The notes under the pieces are model-generated. The model ran no database searches. It was not told where the DNA came from and worked only from the letters and a program-made list of their open reading frames with translations. The position numbers and the translations under genes are program-made. From Sphingomonas sp. PAMC 26621 (GTDB taxonomy: Bacteria > Pseudomonadota > Alphaproteobacteria > Sphingomonadales > Sphingomonadaceae): a stretch of 64,000 nucleotides of DNA. Within the stretch, counting starts at the first letter, position 1. Each line of letters begins with the position of its first letter. Shown here piece by piece: positions 16,478 to 25,343 of this stretch. The DNA is taken from the NCBI RefSeq assembly GCF_000251145.1, contig NZ_AIDW01000015.1:124001-188000 (forward strand). Direction: 5' to 3'.

Positions 16478-17613
16478 CGGCGGGCGAACCCGCCTTCTGG
16501 ATCGATTGGCTGACCCGGTTCGCTCTCCCGTTGTGGAGCGAAGCCGGTCATGATGCCGCCGACGGCAGCTTCGTCGAGCGGCTTGGCCTGGACGGGGCCC
16601 CGCAGCTGGCGGTGCCGCGTCGGGTGATGGTTCAGGCGCGGCAGATCCACGTCTATGCGACTGCGGCGCTTGACGGGTGGTTTCCCGCGGGGGCGGATCT
16701 GGCGATGCGCGCCGGGGATGCGATGATCGCCCATTATTGTCAGGCCGACGGTTCGAGGGGTTGGGCGTTCGCGTGCGGGCGCGGCGGTGGCGTGGTGGAC
16801 GAACGGCGGGATCTCTACGCCCATGCGTTCGTCCTGCTCGCACTGGCGAGCCTGATCCGGCTCGAAGGGCAGCCGCGACATGTCGCGCTGGCTCACCGGA
16901 CCCTGTCGTTCCTTGATCGGGAAATGGCGGATCCGGCCGGAGGCTATGTCGAGCAGTGGCCAACGGCGGTGCTCCCCCGCCGGCAGAACCCGCACATGCA
17001 TCTGCTGGAGGCATTGCTGGCGTTGCACGCCACGGGCCGCTGCGGCGATCAGACGGACCGGATGGCGGCGCTCGTCGACCTGTTCGACCGACGGTTTTTC
17101 GGTCACGAGGACGACGTTCTGTCGGAACAGTATGACGCGCACTGGAACGCGATTGGCGGCGAGCGGACGCTCGAACCCGGACACCATTTCGAATGGATCT
17201 GGCTGCTGACCCGTTATGCGACCGCGACCGGCGGCTCGGTCGAGCCGCGCATTCGCCGGCTGTTGCGTCATGGTCTTCGCGGGATCGACCGTCAGGGCAG
17301 GGCCATGGAAGTCATCGGCCGTGATGGTCCGGTCACGACCAGTTGTCGGTTATGGGCGACGATGGAGGCGGCAAAGGCGCTCGCCCCGCCGCTCGGCGAA
17401 ATGCGGCAGTCGTCCGCCGCGCTGGAGGCTGCGTGGCGGGCGTTCTGCGCACCGGCCTGTCCGGGCGGATGGATCGATCGGGTCGATGTGCAAGGTAACG
17501 CCCTGGTCGAATGGATGCCGGCCAGTTCGCTCTACCATATTTGTACCACGGTCGACTGTCTGCGTCCGACAAGAAACCCGTTTTGTTCGCAAGAAGTTAC
17601 CGAAACCGCTTAG
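16474..17613 (+). CDS. AGE-family sugar epimerase/isomerase
   Basis: A 379-residue protein of the N-acylglucosamine 2-epimerase / mannose isomerase family, an alpha-6/alpha-6 barrel. Family landmarks include RVMVQARQIHVYA, DLYAHAFVLLALA, NPHMHLLEALLAL, EPGHHFEWIWLL and WATMEAAKA; the histidines of HMHLLEA and GHHFEW are the usual active-site pair. The substrate is unknown. The GTG start overlaps the gmhB stop (GTGA) and follows GGAGG, so the two are translationally coupled. That suggests a sugar of the heptose pathway, possibly the isomerisation step normally done by GmhA, but this is inference. Confidence 0.82.
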   Translation: MTAGEPAFWIDWLTRFALPLWSEAGHDAADGSFVERLGLDGAPQLAVPRRVMVQARQIHVYATAALDGWFPAGADLAMRAGDAMIAHYCQADGSRGWAFACGRGGGVVDERRDLYAHAFVLLALASLIRLEGQPRHVALAHRTLSFLDREMADPAGGYVEQWPTAVLPRRQNPHMHLLEALLALHATGRCGDQTDRMAALVDLFDRRFFGHEDDVLSEQYDAHWNAIGGERTLEPGHHFEWIWLLTRYATATGGSVEPRIRRLLRHGLRGIDRQGRAMEVIGRDGPVTTSCRLWATMEAAKALAPPLGEMRQSSAALEAAWRAFCAPACPGGWIDRVDVQGNALVEWMPASSLYHICTTVDCLRPTRNPFCSQEVTETA

Positions 17614-17766
17614 GTATTATTACAAGAATACCGCTTTCTAAACGGATCCTATACCAAAGTATGATACGGAAAGGCGATCTATCCTTTCTGAATGTAGCGC
17701 GGCCTCGGACAGTACCTCGGGAAAGGGTGCGGCAAACCGGGCGTCGCTTGGCAGAGGGGGACGGCG
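17614..17766 (+). promoter_or_regulatory. AT-rich leader upstream of the giant autotransporter
   Basis: A 153-base gap unusually AT-rich for this genome. It holds a GGTATT/AATACC hairpin (17613-17632) right after the isomerase stop, a TATGAT box at 17660-17665 that could be a -10 element, and a GAAAGG/CCTTTC hairpin (17669-17688). The promoter for the autotransporter is probably here, but no convincing -35 element is visible. Confidence 0.35.
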
Positions 17767-20466
17767 GTGGTGCGGAACGGCGATGCGTCGGCGATGCGAC
17801 TGCGGCGGATCGGGCAGTTCCTGTCCGGCATATCGGCGCTCGCGTTTGGTGCCGGGCTGGCCTTGCCGCAGCCCCTCCATGCGGCAGACACGACGATCAG
17901 CAACACGATCGTGTCGACCCCGCAGACCGTCAGCGCGAGTATCGGACAATATTCGATCACCGGAACCGGGACGCTCACCAGTACGGCCGTGACGACCCTG
18001 TTCAACCTCGGAACGATCGGAACGCTCACCAATCAGGGCAAGATCTTCAATACCGCCACGACCGGTAACGGGCTGCGAAACAGCAACTCGATCGGGGCGA
18101 TCGTCAACAGCGGCACGATCAGTGCGCTTGGCGTAGCTTTCCTGAACGACCGTCAAGACGCGACGTCGACGCTCGTTCCGGTGATCGGGGCTTTCACCAA
18201 TTCCGGGGTCATCATAGGGTCGAACACCGCGGGCATAACCAACCTCGGTGGCACGATTGGAACGCTGACCAATAGCGGGACGATCAAGGCACCGATCGCG
18301 ATCTTGACGGCGGCTGACAACGGTAATTCCGGAATAATCCGTACGATCGTCAACTCGGGTTTGATAGCGGGCGATATCTTCAATTTCGGTTCCGTCTTGA
18401 CGATCATTGGCGGAAGCGGAGCGAAAACGGGCACGCTGACCGGATTCCAACCGTCGAAACATGGCACGATCAGCTCTACGCAAGACATCGTCTTCGCGTC
18501 GGGCAATGTGTTGCTCGACGATGCCATCAACGGAAGCACGATCGCCAACAGGGGAGCGGTCATCACGCTCACTTCGCCGACCACCATCTCCGGCGCTTAC
18601 AGCCAGACGGCGGGCAGGCTGATCCTTGATACGCTCGGGAAATTGTCCGTCACCGGGCAAGCGACGATCTCGGGCGGGACCATATTGGCAAGCCTTTCGA
18701 GTATCGGAAACTATTTCGCAGGCACGGCGATCTCGACGCTGGTCAGCGCGGGCGGCACGCCCAGCTATGGCGGTGTCAGCATCGCGACCACGCTGGCGAG
18801 CGGGCTGGCGGCGCGCGGCACGACGGCGGGCAGCGATTTGCTGCTGGTGGCGTCCAACGACTATATCGGCGGCACGCTCGCCACGCTCAACACCGCCGGG
18901 ACGATCAGCGGCTCGGCGTATGCCTTGGTGGTCGCGGCAACCGGTTCGGTCGGCACGCTAGGCAACAGCGGTCTGCTGTCGGGCAACTCGCGGGGGATCT
19001 GGGTCGACTTCTTCGGTCACATCGGCACGATCACAAACCAGGGCCGGATCGTCGCGGTCGGCGGGGCGCAGGCCGCGGGCGGGATCGCGAACAGCGGCAC
19101 GATAGCGTCCATCATCAACACCGGAACCATCGTCAGCGGGGCCAGCAGCGGGATCGGCAACAATCAAACCGGCGCCTGGATCGGGCAGATCACCAACAGC
19201 GGGGTGATCATGGGAGCCACGGGCGGCATCTACAGCGAAGGCACAATCGGATCGCTCGTCAACAGCGGTGAGATCGTCGGTGCGCAGGGCCTGTCGATTA
19301 CCGGCGGTACGGTTGGTATGGTTAACAACAGCGGCACGATCCGTGGTGTCACTGCACTGTACATCGGGTCCGGGTCCAGCTTCGGGCCGATCACCAACAG
19401 CGGCGTGATTGCGGGCAGCATCCTCAACGCCAGCACGAGCGGCCTGACCATCACCGGCGGGGCCGGAAGCGCGATCGGCACGTTGACCGGCAGCACCCTT
19501 ACCAACAGGGGCAGCATCATCAACACGCTGTCGAACATCGTGCTCGCCGGCGGCAACCTTCTGCTCAACGATCACGTCAACGTGACCGGGCGCACGCTGG
19601 TCAACAACGGGGCAACGGTCTACCTCAACGCGACCGACACGATTACCGGCGCGTTCAGCCAGACTGCGGGAACGCTCCTTCTTGCCCCGACGGCGGGGGG
19701 GCTGATCGCGACGGGGGCGGCGACGATCGCGGGAACGATCCTGTCGAACTTCGCAACCACCGGCAATTATTTCCAGGGCACCTACACGATGGTGCGCGGT
19801 GCCAGCCTGGGACTCGGCGGGGCGACCGTCTCGATCGGCACGATCGACGGTGCGTACAGTTCGCTGAGCACGGTCGGCAACGGGCTGCTGTTGACCATGC
19901 TCAACGACTATGTCGGCGGCACGTTGGCGACGCTGAACAATAGCGCGGCGATCACGGGAGCGGACATCGGGCTCTACGTTGCCACGACTGGAAGCATTGG
20001 TACGCTGACCAACAGCGGAACGTTCGGCGGCAACATGTTCGGCGTCGACAATCGCGGCACGATCGCCACGTTCGTCAATTCGGGGCAGATAACCAGCGGC
20101 AATTCGACCGGGTTCTGGAACCAGGGTGACATCGGGCAACTGGTCAATTCGGGGACGATCACCAATTCGAGCTGGGCGATCCTGAACGACGGTTCGATCG
20201 GGACGCTGACCAACACCGGGGTCATTGCGGGTGGCGGCAATGCGATCCAGAACAACAGCCTGATCCGACTCCTTCTGAACACCGGCACCATGTCCGGCGA
20301 CCAGAATGCGATCGCCGGCGATTTCGGCACGATCGCCAATGGCGGTGCCATCCGCGGGAACATCAACCGCAGCGGCGGCACGATCGGGACGATCATCGGC
20401 GGTGGTGGCGGCACGGTCGGGACGTTCACCGGGTTCGAGGCACATCGCAAGCGACGATCGGGGTGA
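17767..20466 (+). CDS. Autotransporter fragment 1: signal peptide and first repeats
   Basis: This open frame encodes 899 residues and is genuine autotransporter passenger up to about base 20439. The N-terminus has basic residues (MRLRRIG), a hydrophobic core (FLSGISALAFGAGLAL) and a cleavage-like site at PLHA/ADTT. It then runs as rungs such as GTIGTLTNQGKI and TNSGTIKAPI, with repeat units 1 and 2 marked by NDYIGGTLATL and NDYVGGTLATL. The last seven residues (EAHRKRRSG region) come from the wrong frame. Compared with the parallel unit at 22560, one G is missing in the GAGG at 20437-20440. Confidence 0.7.
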   Translation: MVRNGDASAMRLRRIGQFLSGISALAFGAGLALPQPLHAADTTISNTIVSTPQTVSASIGQYSITGTGTLTSTAVTTLFNLGTIGTLTNQGKIFNTATTGNGLRNSNSIGAIVNSGTISALGVAFLNDRQDATSTLVPVIGAFTNSGVIIGSNTAGITNLGGTIGTLTNSGTIKAPIAILTAADNGNSGIIRTIVNSGLIAGDIFNFGSVLTIIGGSGAKTGTLTGFQPSKHGTISSTQDIVFASGNVLLDDAINGSTIANRGAVITLTSPTTISGAYSQTAGRLILDTLGKLSVTGQATISGGTILASLSSIGNYFAGTAISTLVSAGGTPSYGGVSIATTLASGLAARGTTAGSDLLLVASNDYIGGTLATLNTAGTISGSAYALVVAATGSVGTLGNSGLLSGNSRGIWVDFFGHIGTITNQGRIVAVGGAQAAGGIANSGTIASIINTGTIVSGASSGIGNNQTGAWIGQITNSGVIMGATGGIYSEGTIGSLVNSGEIVGAQGLSITGGTVGMVNNSGTIRGVTALYIGSGSSFGPITNSGVIAGSILNASTSGLTITGGAGSAIGTLTGSTLTNRGSIINTLSNIVLAGGNLLLNDHVNVTGRTLVNNGATVYLNATDTITGAFSQTAGTLLLAPTAGGLIATGAATIAGTILSNFATTGNYFQGTYTMVRGASLGLGGATVSIGTIDGAYSSLSTVGNGLLLTMLNDYVGGTLATLNNSAAITGADIGLYVATTGSIGTLTNSGTFGGNMFGVDNRGTIATFVNSGQITSGNSTGFWNQGDIGQLVNSGTITNSSWAILNDGSIGTLTNTGVIAGGGNAIQNNSLIRLLLNTGTMSGDQNAIAGDFGTIANGGAIRGNINRSGGTIGTIIGGGGGTVGTFTGFEAHRKRRSG

Positions 20467-23400
20467 GCGCGAACCTGGCATTCGCGTCGGGTGCGCTGCT
20501 GCTCAACGACACGATCATGGCCGCCAATATCGCGCCGAGCGCCATCACCATCAGCAACGGCGGCGCAGACATCACGCTGCCGACGATCGTTTCGATCGTG
20601 GCGAATTACCGCCAGACCGCCGGATCGCTATTGCTCGGCAGCGCCGGGCGGCTGGTCGTCACGCAGTCCGCCACCTTCTCCGGTGGTACGATCGGGGTCG
20701 ACGTCGGCGGGCTCAACGCGAACGCCACCTATCGGGTCGGGGACGCGGTCGGGGGAACGCTGGTTGCGGGTGGTCTAGGGTCGAGCTACGCTGGCGTCAG
20801 CATCGCAGCGACCGGCGGCATCGCCGGACTGAGCTTCGCCGGGAAGACCAGCGCGACCAACCTCATATTGGGTGCCAAGAACATCTACGTCGGCGACACG
20901 CAGACGTCGGTCGGCAACACCGGCACGATCAGCGGCGTCAGTTACGCATTGTACGTCGCGAATACCGGCGCGGTGGGGACACTCGGCAACAGCGGAATCT
21001 TAAGCGGTACGGCCGACGGCGTCAGCATCAACGGCAGCATCGGCACGCTCACCAACAGCGGTCGCATCAGCGGCGCCCAGAAGGGGCTTGGCAATCAGGC
21101 GACGATCGGCACGTTGATCAACGCCGCCGGCGGAACGATCCTCGGCGGGACCGCGGCGGGGCTGCAGAACGATACGACGCTCGGCAGGCTGATCAACGCC
21201 GGAGTCATCTCATCCGGCTCGGCGGGCTTTGCCAATTATGGCGTCATGGGATCGCTCATCAACAGCGGGACGATCACCGGCGGCGTGCAGGGAATCTACA
21301 ACGCCGGTACGATTTCCGCCACGCTGGCCAACAGTGGGTCGATCACCTCCGCGCAAAGCGCGATCGGATTGTCCGGCGGGATCGCCACGCTGGTCAACAG
21401 CGGTGTCATCGGTGGCGGCAGCACTGGCATCAACCTTGCCGGCACGCTTGGTACGCTGGTCAACCTCGCCGGGGGGACGATCAGCGCCAGCGACGCGCTG
21501 TATGTCGACGGCACGCTGGGCGGGCTCGACAACAGCGGGTTGATCCGAGGGAACATCAAGATCGTATCGGCCAATCCGTTGACGATCAGCGGCGGGGCTG
21601 CCGGGACGATCGGCACGCTGACCGGGCTATCCGGCCGGGCGACGATCACCAACACGCTGGGCAACATCGTCTTCGCGTCGGGAAACCTGCTGCTCGACGA
21701 CAATATCGTCGCGACCGGGCGGACGATCAGCAACACCGGTGCCAACCTCACGCTGAATACCCTCGTCAACGTTACCGGCAAATACAGTCAGAGCGCGGGA
21801 ACGCTGACGATCGATCCGACCCTAGGCGGGCTGGCCGTCAACGGGGCGGTTGTGCTCGGCGGCGGTACGGTGCGGTCCAGCCTTTCGAGCACGGGAAACT
21901 ATCTGCAAAGCACTTACACGTTGATCAGCGCGTCGAGCCTCGCGATCGACGGGGCGCAGATCTCGATCAATTCAATTGCCGGGCTGTATGATACCACCAG
22001 TGCGGCCGGCAAGTTGCTGCTGTCGATCACCAACGACTATGTCGGCGGGACGCTCGCGACGCTCAGCAACAGCGCGACGATCACCGCCGCCGCGACCGGG
22101 CTGTACGTTGTCTCGGGCGGCAGTATCGGCACCCTCACCAACACCGGCACCTTTGGCGGCAACCAGTTCGGCATCACCAATCGGGGGGCGATCGCAACCC
22201 TTTCCAACGCCGGCCTGATCACCAGCACGAACCTCGCGGCATTCGCGAATGCGGGCAGCATCGGACGGATCGTCAACGCGGGCACGATCAGCAATGCAAG
22301 CCGATCGCTCCTCAACACCGGCACGATCGGCACGGTGACCAACAGCGGGGTGATCGGCGGTGGCGTTGCGGCGATCCAGAATGGCGGTCTGCTGACGCTG
22401 ATCGACAATCGTGGCACGATGTCGGGCAGCGGCGATGTGATCTCCGGCAACGTCGCGACGATCGTCAACAGCGGCCTGATCCGCGGGAACATCAACCCCG
22501 AGGGCGGTTCGATCGGAACGATCGTCGGTGGCAGCGGCGGCACGGTCGGGACGTTCACGGGCTTCGATGGCACGTCCCAGGGCACGTTCGGGGCAAGCGC
22601 CGACCTGTTTTTCGCGTCGGGCAGGCTGCTGTTCAACGACAAGATCCTTGCCGTCGGTGCCTTGCCGGCGAACCTCACGATCAGCAACGTCGGCGCAGAT
22701 ATCGTTTTGTCGTCGGTCATCCAAATCGACGGTAACTACCGGCAGACGGCGGGCATCCTCGATCTCGGAGCCAATGGCGGACTGCTGGTCACGCAGGGGG
22801 CCGCGCTGACCGGGGGTACGATCGCCGCGAGCCTTGGCGACTTTTCGGCGACGAGCACCTATCTCGTCGGGGGCGGCGCCGCGCGGACGCTGGTGGTGGG
22901 GGGAACCGGGTCGAACTACGCCGGGGTCAATGCCGTGCTGTCGGGCGGTTTCTCCGGTCTGCGCGTCAACGCGACCACTAGCGGCACCAATTACGTCCTT
23001 GCGGTCGGCAACGATTATATCGGGACTTCGCAGGATTCGATCGGGAACAGTGGGACGATCGGCGGTGCCACCTATGCGCTGTATGTCGCGGACAGTGCGT
23101 CGGTGGGTACGCTCGTCAACAGCGGGACGCTGAGCGGAACCGCAACGGGCCTCGTCAATCGCGGCAGCATCGGCACGCTCAGCAACAATGGGCTGATCGA
23201 CGGCACGATCGGACTGCGCAATTACGGGATCATCACCGCGTTCGCCAACGCCGGTACGGTAGCCGCAAACGGTGTTCCAAACGGCATTGGCGTCTTCTCC
23301 ACGAACTTGATCGCGAACTTTACCAACGATGGCGTGATCAGCGGCGGGACGGGAGGCGGCAGCACGGGGATCCTCGTCGCCGGGACGATCGGCACCCTGT

Positions 23401-25343
23401 CGAACCACGCTGGCGCGACGATCGGCCAGGCGGCGGAGTTCGGCACTGGCGTACAGAATTACGGAACGATCGGCCGCGTCGCCAATGCGGGGTTCCTTAC
23501 CGCAGGCAGGAACGGTTTCGCCAATGGCGGCACGGTAGGGTGGTTCGATAACAGAGGAACCGTCAGCACCAGCGACCCCAGCTTCTACACCGCACTGCTG
23601 AACACCGGATCGATCGGCACGCTGACCAACAGCGGTCGGATCGCCGCGTCCGCCGGCATCTACAATTCCAGCGGTAGCATCGCGTTCCTGATCAACCAGC
23701 AGGACGGCGTGATCGCGGGTCAGAACGCGATCTTCAGCACCGGCAGTATCGGGATGCTGAGCAACAGCGGCACGATCCTGTCCTCCGGCGGCGGGAATGC
23801 GGTGTCGGTCCTGGGCACGCTGGGAACGCTCGTCAACACCGGGTCGATCATCAGCGACGCCGGTCTGGCTTTGATCGTGACCGGGGAGGGCTGGCTTGGC
23901 GGGATCGCGAACGGTGGCGTGATCCGCGGCGACATCTACAATTTCGGATCGCACGCGCTGACCATCTCGGCTGGCGTCGGTCCGGGGACGGGAACCTTCA
24001 CCGGCATCGCGGGAGGACACGGGCTGATCATCAACGCCGCGAGCGATCTGGTCTTCAGCAGCGGCAGCTTGCTGCTCGGGGATGATATCGAACTCAACGG
24101 CCTGCACACCGCCATCAACGCCGGAGCGACTCTGTCGCTGGTGCCCGGTCTCTCGATCCACGGCGATTTCACGCAGACGGACGGGGTCCTGTCGCTGGTC
24201 CCGGGCCAGCAAGCGCTGTCCGTCATCGGCACGGTGAATTTGACCGGCGGCACCGTGCGTGCCGATCTCACAAGCACGGGGAATTATCTGGCGGGCGACA
24301 GCCTCCTCCTGATCTCAGGGTGGGCAGGCTCGCGTTACGACGGCGCGACCCTCGCCGGCGCGCCGACCGGTCTCGACGCGGTTGCCGACGGTAGCGAGGG
24401 CTCGCTGGTCGAACGATTTGCCAACAGTTACGTCGGCGGTGCGCTGGAAACGCTGTCGAACACGGGCACGGTTTCAGCTGCGACGGCGGTCTATATCGCG
24501 GCGACCGGAAGTCTCGGGCGGCTCGCCAACAGCGGCGTGATAGCGGGCGACATCCTCAACCTCTCCACCAATGGCCTGACGATCAGCGGTGGATTGAACG
24601 ATACGCAAGGGACGCTCACCGGCCGGTCCGGGCAGGGCCGGATCACCAGCACGGGTTCGAACGTCGTGTTCGATACGGGCAGCCTGCTCCTCGACGATTC
24701 GGTCGACGTAGGCGCGGGAGCGCTGATCAACAGCGGTGCCTCGGTCGCGCTGAACGGGGTGGTATCGGTGACGGGCGCGTTCACGCAGACGGACGGCACG
24801 CTGTCGTTCGCGCGCGGCACCGGCCGGCTGGTGGCGAGCGGGGCGGCGATCCTCGGCGGCGGAACGGTCGCGATGACGGGCTTCGCCCCGACCGGCAATT
24901 ATTTGGTGGGCGACCTCGGCGGGGTGGTGGTCGAAGGGGGGGAAGGGTCGTCTTCACCGGCCTCTCCTATGTTTCAGACCTCGGTGGCCTGCTGCTGTCG
25001 GGCAGTTCGTCGGGCAACGCGCTGCACCTCGATATCGCCAATTATTATGTCGGCGGGACGCTGGGATCGATCGCCAACGCGCGCGATCTCCCGGTACAGA
25101 TCGCTGCCTTCATTGCATCGAGCGGCACGCTCGGCGCGTTCTCCAATAGCGGGAGCCTTACGGGACAGGTCGGACTCGTCAATCTGGGCGCGGTCGACTC
25201 GGTCTCGAACGCCGGCGTCATCGACGTCGGCGCGACCGGAATCATCAACACGAACCGGCTCGGAATGCTCGCCAACAGCGGCATGCTGCGCGCGGCAGGA
25301 TCGGCGGCGGTCTACAATGACGGAACGATCCAGACGATCGTGA
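20463..25343 (+). CDS. Autotransporter fragment 2: central passenger repeats
   Basis: The longest uninterrupted piece of the passenger, authentic from about 20440 to about 24940. It carries repeat units 3 to 6 with the NDYVGG-type motif at about 20877, 22031, 23008 and 24421, each flanked by NSGTI rungs, a FASGNLLLDDNI-type strand and a YSQSAGTLTI-type strand. The ATG at 20463 is just the first one in this frame, not a true start. After the seven-G run at 24936-24942 the frame becomes Arg/Ser-rich shadow sequence; loss of one G there explains it. Confidence 0.65.
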   Translation: MSANLAFASGALLLNDTIMAANIAPSAITISNGGADITLPTIVSIVANYRQTAGSLLLGSAGRLVVTQSATFSGGTIGVDVGGLNANATYRVGDAVGGTLVAGGLGSSYAGVSIAATGGIAGLSFAGKTSATNLILGAKNIYVGDTQTSVGNTGTISGVSYALYVANTGAVGTLGNSGILSGTADGVSINGSIGTLTNSGRISGAQKGLGNQATIGTLINAAGGTILGGTAAGLQNDTTLGRLINAGVISSGSAGFANYGVMGSLINSGTITGGVQGIYNAGTISATLANSGSITSAQSAIGLSGGIATLVNSGVIGGGSTGINLAGTLGTLVNLAGGTISASDALYVDGTLGGLDNSGLIRGNIKIVSANPLTISGGAAGTIGTLTGLSGRATITNTLGNIVFASGNLLLDDNIVATGRTISNTGANLTLNTLVNVTGKYSQSAGTLTIDPTLGGLAVNGAVVLGGGTVRSSLSSTGNYLQSTYTLISASSLAIDGAQISINSIAGLYDTTSAAGKLLLSITNDYVGGTLATLSNSATITAAATGLYVVSGGSIGTLTNTGTFGGNQFGITNRGAIATLSNAGLITSTNLAAFANAGSIGRIVNAGTISNASRSLLNTGTIGTVTNSGVIGGGVAAIQNGGLLTLIDNRGTMSGSGDVISGNVATIVNSGLIRGNINPEGGSIGTIVGGSGGTVGTFTGFDGTSQGTFGASADLFFASGRLLFNDKILAVGALPANLTISNVGADIVLSSVIQIDGNYRQTAGILDLGANGGLLVTQGAALTGGTIAASLGDFSATSTYLVGGGAARTLVVGGTGSNYAGVNAVLSGGFSGLRVNATTSGTNYVLAVGNDYIGTSQDSIGNSGTIGGATYALYVADSASVGTLVNSGTLSGTATGLVNRGSIGTLSNNGLIDGTIGLRNYGIITAFANAGTVAANGVPNGIGVFSTNLIANFTNDGVISGGTGGGSTGILVAGTIGTLSNHAGATIGQAAEFGTGVQNYGTIGRVANAGFLTAGRNGFANGGTVGWFDNRGTVSTSDPSFYTALLNTGSIGTLTNSGRIAASAGIYNSSGSIAFLINQQDGVIAGQNAIFSTGSIGMLSNSGTILSSGGGNAVSVLGTLGTLVNTGSIISDAGLALIVTGEGWLGGIANGGVIRGDIYNFGSHALTISAGVGPGTGTFTGIAGGHGLIINAASDLVFSSGSLLLGDDIELNGLHTAINAGATLSLVPGLSIHGDFTQTDGVLSLVPGQQALSVIGTVNLTGGTVRADLTSTGNYLAGDSLLLISGWAGSRYDGATLAGAPTGLDAVADGSEGSLVERFANSYVGGALETLSNTGTVSAATAVYIAATGSLGRLANSGVIAGDILNLSTNGLTISGGLNDTQGTLTGRSGQGRITSTGSNVVFDTGSLLLDDSVDVGAGALINSGASVALNGVVSVTGAFTQTDGTLSFARGTGRLVASGAAILGGGTVAMTGFAPTGNYLVGDLGGVVVEGGEGSSSPASPMFQTSVACCCRAVRRATRCTSISPIIMSAGRWDRSPTRAISRYRSLPSLHRAARSARSPIAGALRDRSDSSIWARSTRSRTPASSTSARPESSTRTGSECSPTAACCARQDRRRSTMTERSRRS

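Noticed and set aside
17613..17766. Small gene in the AT-rich gap before the autotransporter
   Set aside because: No frame with a ribosome site and plausible codon use; the stretch is better explained as promoter and hairpins.
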